DNA of 17,047 nt from Bacteroidia bacterium (GTDB lineage Bacteria; Bacteroidota; Bacteroidia; Chitinophagales; Saprospiraceae). Positions within the stretch are counted from its first letter, which is position 1. Each line of letters starts with the position of its first letter. Location: the NCBI GenBank assembly GCA_030432855.1, contig JAUILM010000029.1, positions 1 through 17,047 on the forward strand, read 5' to 3'. Under the pieces are notes generated by a model, which was not told the DNA's origin, did no database searches, and saw only the letters and a program-made list of their open reading frames with translations. Both the position numbers and the translations under genes were made by a program. Positions 1 through 9,300 of this stretch are shown here, piece by piece.

Positions 1-1654
1 GGTAAAAGAATATGCGATCCAGATAAAACAAGTGCTGTATGTAGGTGTCCCCAAGCCAAAATCGGAAGTACACATCATGTACGCCGGAAACGGGCTGGAT
101 TTCTGTGACGAATTCCTTAACCAAATCGTGAGATGGTCGGGATCCCTGCCATCCATCCCAGGTGCCCGTCCTGGTGACTTTTACGCGACCAATGGCTTCG
201 CTATTAAGCGAATCAAGATGGATGGAGATGTCTCCCGCATGATTTAGCGCCGTGGCAGCATAAAAGCCTAATGATTCCACATCCGTAAAATCAATGGATT
301 CGAATTTAATCCAGTTGCTATCCATCACTTGCCAGACCATATCCAGATCCGGCCAGATTAATTCGATATAGTTGCCCGATACTTGAAACTCTTCTGCTTC
401 CAGATAGGTATAGTCAAGGCTATCCAGGAGGGATTGGAAGGTGGTGTGCATGTTTGGATTGAGTTCAAGATCATACGGCTCAGGCAGATGCTCATTTATC
501 CATTGCACCTGCTCTGCGACATATGCACTGGTTTCATCAGCATATGATAGCAGCTTGGGCTGTTCATTGTAGAGGTCCCGATCGACCACATTGTTAAAGT
601 AGGCCATAGAGGTGTAGTAGTCCTTGTGCCGGAAGGGGTCATAGGGATGACTGTGACATTGCACGCAACTCATAGTAGCACCCTGCCACACTTCATAGGT
701 GGTATTCACCCGATCAATGACCGATGCCACCCTAAATTCTTCATCATCAGTTCCCCCTTCATCATTGGCGATGGCATTGCGATGAAAGGCTGTCGCGATT
801 AGTTGATCTTCCGTAGGATTGGGAAGCATATCTCCTGCCAGCTGCTCAATGGTAAATTGATCAAAGGGCATATCATCATTAAATGCCTGGATGACCCAAT
901 CCCGATATCGCCAGATCTCCCGATTGGAGTCCTTTTCATATCCCTTAGTGTCTGCATATCGGGCCAGGTCAAGCCATAGGGACGCCCAGCTTTCTCCAAA
1001 GTGAGGTGAGGTTAGTAAAGTATCAATGAGTGAATCCCAACCGTCTTTTGCTAAGGTGCCTTCGATTTTAGTCAGTTCATCAGAACCTGGGGGTAAGCCT
1101 AAAAGATCCAGGTAAAGTCGTCGTATCAGTGTCAGGGTATCGGCCCTGGCACTGACAGGTAGTCCCTTATCTTTTAAAGCTTCTTGTACAAAGATGTCAA
1201 TGGCATTATGGACGGAGTCATTATCCGGGATCGAAGGTGTCTCAATCTGTTGTGGGGGTAGATAAGCCCAATGTTCTTCCCATACGGCACCTTCATCAAT
1301 CCATGTAGCAATTTTTTCGATATCGATTTCGCTGAGAGGGGCACTCTCATGTGGCATGCGAAGCTCAGGGTCTGTTTCTATGAGCCTTTGATAGAGTGTG
1401 CTTTTGGCATGATTTCCCCGCACGATGGCGGGTCTCCCAGAATCAGTCGTGTCAAAAGCATCCGTCTCAAAGAGTAGGCTGAAACCTCCGCTGGCACGTA
1501 CACCTCCATGACAACGGAGACACTTATCATTTAGGATGGGTCGGATATCATCATTGAAGCTAATGGTGCGTTCACGTTGGCATGACCCCAGTAAGAGGAT
1601 TAGAGTGAGGGCTACTCCAACCATGAAGCTGATTTGTTTCTTTATCTTATACAC
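1..1654 (-). CDS. PSCyt1-DUF1549-CBM6 haem c lipoprotein, C-terminus outside window
   Basis: This is my own reverse-strand translation; the frame is open to the left edge, so the C-terminal part is missing. With a GTG start at 1654 the protein begins with a lysine-rich n-region, a hydrophobic stretch and a lipobox LGSC (Cys25), so a lipoprotein is expected. An in-frame TAA lies just upstream; an internal ATG at 1624 is possible but would lose the positive n-region. A PSCyt1-type haem motif CLRCH is at residues 45-49. DUF1549 (PSCyt2) follows at about 125-345 with a second haem-type motif CVQCH at 330-334. Residues about 425-551 resemble a CBM6 carbohydrate-binding module (W-K-F-E-S-I-D-F, GTWDGWQ, GVHDVYFRF). 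In this family DUF1553 usually follows and would lie beyond the edge. Such proteins are thought to be extracytoplasmic redox proteins acting on polymers; this is not proven. Family call is strong, function weak. Confidence 0.88.
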   Translation of the reverse strand, partial: MYKIKKQISFMVGVALTLILLLGSCQRERTISFNDDIRPILNDKCLRCHGGVRASGGFSLLFETDAFDTTDSGRPAIVRGNHAKSTLYQRLIETDPELRMPHESAPLSEIDIEKIATWIDEGAVWEEHWAYLPPQQIETPSIPDNDSVHNAIDIFVQEALKDKGLPVSARADTLTLIRRLYLDLLGLPPGSDELTKIEGTLAKDGWDSLIDTLLTSPHFGESWASLWLDLARYADTKGYEKDSNREIWRYRDWVIQAFNDDMPFDQFTIEQLAGDMLPNPTEDQLIATAFHRNAIANDEGGTDDEEFRVASVIDRVNTTYEVWQGATMSCVQCHSHPYDPFRHKDYYTSMAYFNNVVDRDLYNEQPKLLSYADETSAYVAEQVQWINEHLPEPYDLELNPNMHTTFQSLLDSLDYTYLEAEEFQVSGNYIELIWPDLDMVWQVMDSNWIKFESIDFTDVESLGFYAATALNHAGDISIHLDSLNSEAIGRVKVTRTGTWDGWQGSRPSHDLVKEFVTEIQPVSGVHDVYFRFWLGDTYIQHLFYLDRIFFY

Positions 1655-1844
1655 GGTAGAAAATTAGCAAAAAGACCTTGATAATCTGTGATGCACCTTT
1701 ATAGGGCAGTTTAGTCTATGGTGCGCATCGTGCTTGATTAGGTGGAGATCTAAACCGCATCCACTTCTCAAACGATCCATAGTAACCCAGTAGGCATTTT
1801 ACATCAATATTAAGTATCTTCTGTACAGTAATACCTGACTACTC
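1655..1844. other. divergent intergenic region
   Basis: This 190-bp region separates the divergent PSCyt1/DUF1549 lipoprotein gene and the M19 dipeptidase-like gene and must carry both promoters. I see no convincing Bacteroidota -33/-7 pair. The hexamers CTATGG and CCATAG form an imperfect, widely spaced inverted repeat, too weak to call an operator. Confidence 0.4.
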
Positions 1845-3620
1845 ATGCTTTTTGACCTCCACTGCCATAACACCATCAAGCCATACTACATAGCTAATCC
1901 CGAGACCAAACATCCACCTAATCCAGATCACTGGTCAGCTGTTTCCAGGATGGACCTCACGAATAAAAAATATGACTGGATAGTCAACTTACTAACCTTT
2001 GAGTTGCTTTTTAAAAATCAGGCAAATTTTTCTTCATATTTGGAGGGAGGATTTCGATGTGTCTGTACCGCACTGTATCCCATAGAAAGGGGCTTTACCA
2101 TGCCAAAAGCAGCGTTGCAGATTCCGGCTAACCTTTTGCTATTTACCGATGTAAACCGATTGATCGCCTCCATCATTGGTATTAGTGTACATTCGGTCAA
2201 GGCAATAAAGCGTCGGGGCTTTCAGTATTTTCCGGATTTATTGAAAGAAGTAAGTCAGCTCGAAAATCATCAAAATGTACCCAATAAATATGCTCCAGGT
2301 AAATCCTACCATATTCTCACAAATTTTAGAGAATTAAAAAGCACTATTCAGAATCCTAAAAACATTGGAGTTCTCATAACAGTAGAGGGGGTACATGCAT
2401 TTATTTCGAGAAATACCGTCCCTGCGGATGCTGATCTCGAACGAGAGGCCATTAAACCGAACTCAGTGGTTATGGATCAACTGATTAATGAGATCAAAAT
2501 TAACATTACATCCTTTAAGCAACGATATCCTCTATTCTTTGTCACATTTGCACACCACTTTTTCAATTTGGTATGCGGACATGCGCCTAGTGTTCCCCGA
2601 ATTGTTTTTAATCAACGCGGTTCGAGAGACCGTTATTTAAACCTGGGAATGACTCGATATGGTGAAATATTAATCGAGCATTTATTGGCCAGAAATCCGA
2701 GGCGTGTGTTAATTGATACCAAGCATATGAGTCCGAAAGCTCGTTTTTGGTATCATAATTTTGTTAAGCTTAGAAGAGGTCAGGGAGATAATATCCCTAT
2801 TGTACAAAGTCATACTGCAGTTGCCGGGAGACCCAGTCTTAAAAAGCATATTTCGAAGTCTAAATTTCAGGAGAGACTTTGGCCATTCGAAAAAATTTCC
2901 ACACTGGCTAAAATTCAGAAGACTGTGAATACTTCAGCCTTGAATCTTTTTGATGATGAAATACTCGAAATAATTGCCTCTGATGGTTTGATCGGCTTGA
3001 TGATAGATGAGAAAAGGATTGTCGGAAAGGAACTTCCTGATTTTTCAGAAAATTTTAGAATCGTGGTGGGAAGAGATGAGATTATTTTGAATCATGCAGA
3101 TTTTCGAACGTATAGGGATACAAAAAAGCAATTGGGTATTCGGGTGCGAAAGCAAATTAGACTCGAAGATAAAATGAGGAGGATACAGGACAAACAGTCG
3201 CAAAAATTTAAACGGATCGAAGGGAGACTTAATGAGGTAAACTTTGAAATCGAAAAAATCCGGGAAATTCTTCGACCCACCACCTGTGCCATATTCTTAA
3301 ATCAGGTACTACATATTGCTGATGTTGTGGGAAGTGCTAAATGTTATGACCATATTTCGCTTGGTACTGATTTTGATGGCGTCATCAATCCGTTGGATAC
3401 TTACCCAGAGGGTCGATTTATGCTTCAGTTTAAAACAGATGTAGTTGATTTTTGGAATCGGCGAATCAATGATGTTGGGACACCGCAGTTTGATACTTTG
3501 CGATATGGCCTCGACCCGACGGATATTATGGAAAAAATATTGTGGAAAAATGCTGAGGTATTTTTGTCGAAGTATTTTACGAATTCTTACTTAGTGCACG
3601 GCTCAGGGGCTTTCGTTTAG
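1845..3620 (+). CDS. M19 (membrane dipeptidase-like) metallohydrolase with coiled-coil insertion
   Basis: The family (renal/membrane dipeptidase, amidohydrolase fold) hydrolyses dipeptides with a binuclear zinc site. All expected ligand motifs appear in order: DLHCH (His6, His8), VEGVH (Glu181), FAHHFF (His237/238 region), DTKHMS (His294), QSHTA (His323) and GTDFDG (Asp509, the likely catalytic acid). The C-terminal KNAEVFL resembles the family's G-x-N end motif. There is no signal peptide, so a cytoplasmic location is expected. The protein has 591 residues, whereas typical M19 enzymes have roughly 350-420. The extra length includes a charged, probably coiled-coil stretch at about 425-482, just before the last metal-site strand, and an expanded segment between residues 40 and 175. 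The ATG at 1845 has an in-frame TGA shortly upstream, and the metal motif starts at residue 4, so the start is secure. The gene is monocistronic, divergent from the PSCyt1 gene and convergent with SulP. Real substrate is unknown. Confidence 0.82.
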   Translation: MLFDLHCHNTIKPYYIANPETKHPPNPDHWSAVSRMDLTNKKYDWIVNLLTFELLFKNQANFSSYLEGGFRCVCTALYPIERGFTMPKAALQIPANLLLFTDVNRLIASIIGISVHSVKAIKRRGFQYFPDLLKEVSQLENHQNVPNKYAPGKSYHILTNFRELKSTIQNPKNIGVLITVEGVHAFISRNTVPADADLEREAIKPNSVVMDQLINEIKINITSFKQRYPLFFVTFAHHFFNLVCGHAPSVPRIVFNQRGSRDRYLNLGMTRYGEILIEHLLARNPRRVLIDTKHMSPKARFWYHNFVKLRRGQGDNIPIVQSHTAVAGRPSLKKHISKSKFQERLWPFEKISTLAKIQKTVNTSALNLFDDEILEIIASDGLIGLMIDEKRIVGKELPDFSENFRIVVGRDEIILNHADFRTYRDTKKQLGIRVRKQIRLEDKMRRIQDKQSQKFKRIEGRLNEVNFEIEKIREILRPTTCAIFLNQVLHIADVVGSAKCYDHISLGTDFDGVINPLDTYPEGRFMLQFKTDVVDFWNRRINDVGTPQFDTLRYGLDPTDIMEKILWKNAEVFLSKYFTNSYLVHGSGAFV

Positions 3621-3626
3621 TCATGA

Positions 3627-3660
3627 TAAAAAAAAACAGCAGGCCGAGGCCCACTGTTAT
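3627..3660 (-). terminator. rho-independent terminator, possibly bidirectional
   Basis: A hairpin spans 3635-3658, with arms AACAG/CTGTT at the base and GGCC/GGCC near the tip, joined by two G-T wobbles. On the minus strand it is followed directly by a run of nine T (3628-3636 on the plus strand is all A), so it terminates the SulP gene. In the plus direction it is followed by an imperfect T-rich stretch, so it may also stop the dipeptidase transcript. Confidence 0.85.
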
Positions 3661-3691
3661 TTTATAATTGCTTCCTTGATTGCCACAACTA

Positions 3692-5560
3692 TTAACTCGC
3701 CGGAGCAGGATATTTTTGATTTAGATGACCCTCAAGCCAGATCACACACTCTTCGAATGTCTCAAAACATTCCTCATAAGTGACCTGACCGGGTACCAGA
3801 TTAAATCTTTCAAACATTTCGAGTGGCTGTCCGTGCAGTCCTGTGAAGACTACTTCGATGCCCAATCCCTGTAGATAGGTTACTGCATCTTCCATAGCAT
3901 ACAAACCCGATTGATCTACATAAGGTACCTTATCCATGCGGATGATCACGATATTAAGATTGGGAAGCGCATTTACCATGTCCTGGAAACGTGAAGCAAA
4001 TCCAAAGAACAGAGGCCCATCAAGGTGTTTGATATAGATCTTCTCACCGAGTCGCTTAATAATATCACCCTCATCTTTCCATGGAATTTCGCGAGAGAAA
4101 TCCTTGATGGGAGTTGTCTTCGTTCGATGATCTACCACATCCGAGATCTTCTTCATAAATAACACGGAAGATAGTATGAGTCCAATAGCTACCGCTTCTA
4201 TCAGTCCGATGGTGACGGTCAGAATAAGTACCAGAAACATTACAATCACCTCATTAATGGGTAGAGAAGGAATATGACGCAACCCTTTATAATCCATTAC
4301 ACCAATACCCACTGTGATGAGAATCCCGGCCAACACTGCGGCAGGAATTTGTGAGGCTAGAGGTCCCAGTGAGAGCAATATGATGAGGATAAGTACACCG
4401 GCAATCATACCAGAAAGCTTAGTTTTTCCTCCTGAATTTATGTTGACCACAGTTCGAATGGTCGCGCCTGCACCGGGTATACCTCCAAATAGTGCAGCTA
4501 TCGAGTTCCCGATGCCCTGACCTACCAGTTCCCTGTTAGGATTATGTTTGGTCTTGGTCATGTTGTCAGCCACTACGGAGGTGAGCAATGAGTCAATTGC
4601 CCCTAGTGCTGCCAGTGATGCGGCAGTCAGTAAATAGGGGGCTACCTGCCCGAAATTAAAACTTCCAAAAATGTCCAGATGAAGGTCGGGAAAACCACTG
4701 GGAATGGTCCCAATGGTTCGATACTCCGGAACGAGGAAAAATGTGCCGATTGACACGGCAAGCAATGCGACCAGAGTACTTGGAACCGCCGTGGTGACTC
4801 GTTTAAATCCATATATTATAAAGATCGTCAGCAGTGCGATGATCAGGTCTGTCACGTTTATATTCTGGAAAGCCCGCGGCATAAGTTTGAGGGCCCCCAT
4901 TACACCAGATGCTTCGTTGGAAGCCAGGAAGGAAGCTTCCTGCTGTATGTCTGCTTCGGTAATGGTACTTGCACGATTGATAGTTTCTTCAAAATCTTCT
5001 AAAACTAAAATATCTTCACCTGCCTCTTCACGAAGGATCTTCTCGAGAATCACCTCTTCAGCCTCTGGTATATATTGCTGAACAAACTCAGTATCTTCTT
5101 TGGGGTAGTAACCCAGTGCAGGAAGTATTTGGGTAAGGAGAATGATGACTCCGATACCGGTCATGAATCCTGAGACCACTGGGTAGGGGATATACCGTAT
5201 GTATACACCGACCTTAAGAAAGCCCAATACGATCTGTATAAGGCCTGCTAAAAGAAAAACCATTAAGATGGCAGGCAAAGCCCTTTCAAGACTGCCTTCA
5301 TTGGCCGCTACTATGCCCGCAATGATGACCATGCTGACCGCCGTCATTGGCGCAGTTGGACCAGATATCTGAGTATTTGTGCCTCCAAATAGTGCCGCCA
5401 GAAAACTGATAAATATGGCACCGTAGAGACCGGCGGCTGCTCCCATGCCAGATTGAAGTCCGAATGCTAGTGCAAGAGGTAATGCGACTATACCGGCAGT
5501 GATTCCACCAAATAAGTCACCTCTAAAATGCTTAAAATCAAATCCGAATCGATTTTGCAT
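3692..5560 (-). CDS. SulP-family inorganic anion transporter with STAS domain
   Basis: SulP proteins are inner-membrane transporters for sulfate, bicarbonate or related anions. The N-terminus (DLFGGITAGIVALPLALAFG) is the classical SulP opening, and ISGPTAPMTAV is the conserved TM3 region. The signature around GGIPGAGATIRTVVNINSGG, followed by TKLSG, is intact. A cytoplasmic STAS domain occupies about residues 507-612 and includes the conserved VDQSGL loop. Total length (622) is slightly long, because an acidic segment of about 85 residues (roughly 150-236, rich in E/D) lies between membrane helices before the helix starting VTDLIIALL. The ion cannot be read from sequence: some SulP proteins are bicarbonate transporters, but no carbonic anhydrase gene lies nearby, and no sulfate assimilation gene either. 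Two identical 10-bp repeats lie upstream of the start codon. A strong terminator follows the gene. Confidence 0.95.
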   Translation of the reverse strand: MQNRFGFDFKHFRGDLFGGITAGIVALPLALAFGLQSGMGAAAGLYGAIFISFLAALFGGTNTQISGPTAPMTAVSMVIIAGIVAANEGSLERALPAILMVFLLAGLIQIVLGFLKVGVYIRYIPYPVVSGFMTGIGVIILLTQILPALGYYPKEDTEFVQQYIPEAEEVILEKILREEAGEDILVLEDFEETINRASTITEADIQQEASFLASNEASGVMGALKLMPRAFQNINVTDLIIALLTIFIIYGFKRVTTAVPSTLVALLAVSIGTFFLVPEYRTIGTIPSGFPDLHLDIFGSFNFGQVAPYLLTAASLAALGAIDSLLTSVVADNMTKTKHNPNRELVGQGIGNSIAALFGGIPGAGATIRTVVNINSGGKTKLSGMIAGVLILIILLSLGPLASQIPAAVLAGILITVGIGVMDYKGLRHIPSLPINEVIVMFLVLILTVTIGLIEAVAIGLILSSVLFMKKISDVVDHRTKTTPIKDFSREIPWKDEGDIIKRLGEKIYIKHLDGPLFFGFASRFQDMVNALPNLNIVIIRMDKVPYVDQSGLYAMEDAVTYLQGLGIEVVFTGLHGQPLEMFERFNLVPGQVTYEECFETFEECVIWLEGHLNQKYPAPAS

Positions 5561-5573
5561 ATAATTGCTTTTA

Positions 5574-5605
5574 TATCTCTTCGATCAGGTGAGCGTATCT
5601 CTTCG
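5574..5605 (-). promoter_or_regulatory. direct repeat upstream of SulP, possible operator
   Basis: The sequence CGAAGAGATA (minus strand) occurs twice, at 5596-5605 and 5574-5583, with starts 22 bp apart, about two helical turns. The nearer copy ends 13 bp before the SulP start codon at 5560. The spacing suits a dimeric regulator bound on one DNA face, or it could be chance. No known regulator motif is recognised. Confidence 0.3.
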
Positions 5606-5676
5606 CCCTTGAATCGCGAGATTTTCAAATCAATAAATTAGAAAAAGGTCTTGGATCACAATTTAGTTATGTGATG

Positions 5677-5994
5677 CTAGTCAGGTGGAGGGTCAGGTAT
5701 CTCTGGTATATGCAACGTATACAATTCTCGAAAATCCAAAGCTTTCGATGCATGAATTTGAGCGCGGTTGCTAAGTTGATTCAACTGGAAAGAATTGATC
5801 TTTATAGACTTATCTTTTGCCGGTTTCTTATCATCTTTCTCAGGTTCTTCCTCCAGAAAGTCGATCAATTGCACAATGACAGACCCATCTTTATTTGTGG
5901 TAGTGAAATAAGGTCCCACAACACTCCAGGCCATGGCAAAGATGATAAGCCATATAGACCAAGGTTTGGTTGTCAAAATCAGTCGATCTAACAT
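5677..5994 (-). CDS. small single-pass membrane protein of unknown function
   Basis: I do not recognise this protein. From the ATG at 5994 it has 105 residues: a short charged N-terminus, one hydrophobic helix at about residues 10-28 (WSIWLIIFAMAWSVVGPYF), then a soluble part with an acidic/lysine patch (FLEEEPEKDDKKPAKDK) and a proline-rich end (IPEIPDPPPD). An upstream ATG at 6075 in the same frame would add 27 residues, but that stretch is AT-rich and looks like leader DNA, so I prefer 5994. The gene lies 116 bp upstream of SulP on the same strand and could be cotranscribed with it. An opposing plus-strand frame covers much of the same DNA, but its protein is arginine/phenylalanine/leucine-rich and looks spurious. 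The single TM and tail suggest an anchored periplasmic tail, without a known role. Confidence 0.55.
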   Translation of the reverse strand: MLDRLILTTKPWSIWLIIFAMAWSVVGPYFTTTNKDGSVIVQLIDFLEEEPEKDDKKPAKDKSIKINSFQLNQLSNRAQIHASKALDFRELYTLHIPEIPDPPPD

Positions 5995-6314
5995 GTAGTT
6001 TTTGTGGGCAACTGTTTGTTTAAATTTAAGGTACAAAAAGTTTAATGCAATCATTTTTTTATGGGATTCATTCAAACATTTTTACAAAAGGCTGTCCCTC
6101 AAAGGGTGAACTACCATACTCCATACTATATGTATTCTCTTTATTCGGGCCTTAAGCTTACAGTTACGTTGTCTTTTCCATAAGGGATTGGAGAGAAATA
6201 GGTAAACGAGCAGGTACAAATGGTTTTTGACCTCGACGGTTTGGATTTCATACCCACGATTGTGGTTATTGTCTTATTTTGCAATATTAGTTCAGAGGGA
6301 AATCAATACAATTC
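5995..6314. other. divergent intergenic region upstream of the PVC-type gene
   Basis: About 320 bp separate the small membrane protein from the PVC-type lipoprotein; if the longer start of the former is used, 239 bp remain. The region is AT-rich near the left gene and contains a perfect 7-bp tandem repeat (CCATACT twice, 6114-6127). A T-rich stretch near 6270-6285 loosely resembles a Bacteroidota -7 element, but spacing to a -33 TTG is wrong. No RNA gene or small protein is apparent. Confidence 0.4.
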
Positions 6315-9300
6315 ATGGTTATTCGAGTTTTGACAATAGTCTGTGTCATCATATTGTTGCATGCCTGTGAGCCTGCGACGGAAGAGGTGAAAGAAGCACC
6401 GTTAGTAGTGACGGTGGATAAATCAACGGCAGCTACCTATGCCAAAGAGGTGCGGGATAATACGACCTTACAATTGGCGGATGGTATCAAGCTGGAGCTG
6501 TGGGCTTCCGATTCCCTGGCTCCGGATCCAATTGCCATGTCTATCGACGATTTTGGGAATGTTTATTTGACCCGAACCAACCGCCAGAAGAATTCTGAAT
6601 TTGACATTCGGGGTTATCCGCATTGGATGACCGAATCCATAAGCTGGGAAGATGTCGAAGATCGTCGCGAATTCCTTCATCGGTTTTTTGCCCCGGAAAA
6701 AAGTCATGAAAACGAGTGGTTACCTGACCTCAATAACGATGGAAGTCACGATTGGAAGGATCTTGCCATCGAAAAGGATGAGATATGGAAGCTGGAAGAT
6801 CTGGATGGAGATGGTCTGGCCGATCAATCCACACGGATATTAAATGACTTTCACGATGAAGTCACGGATGTTGCTGGTGCCCTACTGGTACGACGCGAAG
6901 ATGTATTCGTAGGCATTGGTCCTGATATGTGGCGTGTCCGTGATACCGACGGGGACGGTATACTTGATGACAAAACTTCAATCAGTCACGGTTATGCTGT
7001 TCATATTGGATTTAGTGGCCATGGCATGTCAGGTGCTATCGAAGGCCCGGATGGTAAAATATATTGGGGCATTGGTGATATAGGTGCCAATATTACAACC
7101 TCCGAAGGGGTCCATCACAAGTACCCCAACCAGGGCATCATTGTTCGAAGTAATCCTGATGGTTCTGATTTTGAAGTCTTTGCGCATGGTTTGAGAAACA
7201 CGCACGAATTTGTATTCGATGAATATGGAAACATCATAAGTGCAGACAACGATGGTGATCATCGCGGAGAAAGTGAGAGACTCGTGTATATCGTGGAGGA
7301 CTCTGACGCCGGCTGGCGAGCTAACTGGCAGTACGGTAAGTACACCGATCCCAAGAATAATGATTACAAAGTCTGGATGGACGAACGCCTCTTCGTACCA
7401 CGATGGGAGGGACAGGCTGCATATATTATTCCACCCATCATGAATTTTCATAATGGTCCGACTGGGATGGTTTACAATCCGGGACATACCCTGGGGAAGC
7501 GGTGGATGGATAAATTTTTCCTGGTTGAGTTTGTTGGTAATCCCTCCCGGTCACCGATATGGAGTTTTAGCTTAAAACCTGACGGTGCCGGATTTGCTCT
7601 GGATGAAGAGGAGGCTGTCGTGACGGGTATTTTACCTACGGGCATTCATTTTGGACCAGATGGGGCCCTTTATGCTGCTGATTGGATCAATGGCTGGGGT
7701 ACCAAAAATTATGGAAGGGTTTGGAAAATGGATGTTACTGATGATCAAAATGATTTAGAACAAGAGCGGAAAGAAACAGCACAATTGATGGCTCTTGATT
7801 ACTCAGAGCAATCTGTAGAGCGGTTAGACGAACTGCTGGGGTACGGAGATATGCGTATTCGTCAAAAAGCCCAGTTTGAACTGGTCAACAGGAAAAATTC
7901 AGAAATACTCATTGCTGCAATACAACAAAGAGAAAATCAACTCAAAAGGGTTCATGCGATTTGGGGCATAGGTCAGCTGGCTGCAGATGATCTGTCCCAG
8001 GCGGAGACGCTGATGGCATTATTGCAGGATGAAGATCCTGAGATTGTAGCTCAGGCTTCGAAAGTCATTGGTGATGTACGCTATGGTGATGCCACAGAGG
8101 CACTTATCAGTAACCTCACGCATGATTACCCACGCGCCAGGTTCTATGCAGCACAGGCACTAGGTCGATTAGAAGCTGCAAGCGCTGTATCGCCACTGCT
8201 TGATCTTTTGAAGGAGAATAGCGATGAAGATCTGTATATAAGACACGCAGCTGTGTCGGCGCTGGCCAGAATCGGTGAAGAAGCACCTATCCTTGCTTTA
8301 GAAGATAGCCCGCATTTTTCACTGCGCCTTGCTGCCGTCCTGGTGCTGCGAAAATGGTCAAGTCCGGAAGTAGCCAGATTCCTGGATGACAGTGACGAGT
8401 ATATTGTGACGGAAGCAGCACGGGCAATCAATGATGACTGGTCTATCGAGCCCGCACTTCCAGATCTGGCAGCCCTCATCAAGACGTCTAAAAGTGATGC
8501 CGAACCTCTTATGCGCAGAGTGATCAACGCTTGCTTGCGAGTGGGGACGGACGAAACTCTAAAAGATCTTATAGCATACGCTCAGTCGGATATTAGTCCT
8601 GTATTGAGGGCTGAAGCTCTGGCAACGATTGGCACATGGGCCGATCCCTCTGTCATGGATCGAGTAGATGGACGATATCGTGGAGAAATTTCCAGAGATC
8701 TTGCCAGCGTGCAGGAGACCGTCGAGCCCTATATGGAGACTTTCCTTAAGCAAAATGATCCCGAGGTATTGGTTTCTGTTTCTGAGATGATCAAACATCT
8801 TGAGTTTAAGAACCAAAGTAGCCGATTGGAGTCGATCTTCAAAAATTCGGATAGTGAACTCGTGCGATCGTCTGTACTTTCAACCCTGGCTGCATTGGAT
8901 TTTGCAGATATGGAGTCGCTTATACAACAGGGTATGCAGGACAATTCATCAGAAGTTCGAACTACTGCCCTGGGTATGTTGGATCAACTGGACATCAGCG
9001 CAGAAGCTTTGCCCGGTATTGCCTCCCCAATTTTCGAACAGGGAACAGTAAGAGAGCAACAACAGATGTTAAGGGTGCTGGGAAGCTTACCATTATCTAA
9101 AACAGAATCGATTTTGCAAGATCTCCTGGATCAATATGAAGTGAATCGCCTGGCACCAGAATTGGCTCTTGACCTCTCAGAGGCGATTGACTCGTCAGGC
9201 TCAGAAGGTCTCAAAGCTGCCTGGGCAGAGTTAAGCCAGGGAAACTCATTGACAGAGCAGTATGCAGATGCATTGTATGGTGGCAATATGCGTGATGGAT

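Noticed and set aside
799..1477. Short frames on both strands within the left-edge region
   Set aside because: They are shadows of the PSCyt1/DUF1549 gene, whose own frame has no stop within the window.
4704..5081. Plus-strand open frame of 125 codons inside the SulP gene
   Set aside because: It is antisense to a well-conserved transporter; its protein is Ser/Arg/Ile-rich with no domain character.
3692..5560. Calling SulP specifically a bicarbonate transporter (BicA-like)
   Set aside because: No carbonic anhydrase or carbon-concentrating gene is nearby, and sequence alone does not separate SulP substrates.
5671..5991. Plus-strand open frame of 106 codons opposite the small membrane protein
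   Set aside because: Its composition (R, F, L, Q rich) looks random, whereas the opposite strand has an ordered helix plus charged and proline-rich tail.
6240..6290. Possible Bacteroidota promoter (TTTG with a TAnnTTTG-like element)
   Set aside because: The -7-like element has the wrong internal spacing and the distance to a -33 TTTG does not fit.
7029..7487. Minus-strand open frame of 152 codons inside the PVC-type gene
   Set aside because: Shadow of a strongly conserved propeller domain; no motif of its own.
8144..8527. Minus-strand open frame of 127 codons in the HEAT-repeat region
   Set aside because: Ser/Arg/Ala-rich shadow produced by the codon pattern of the HEAT repeats.
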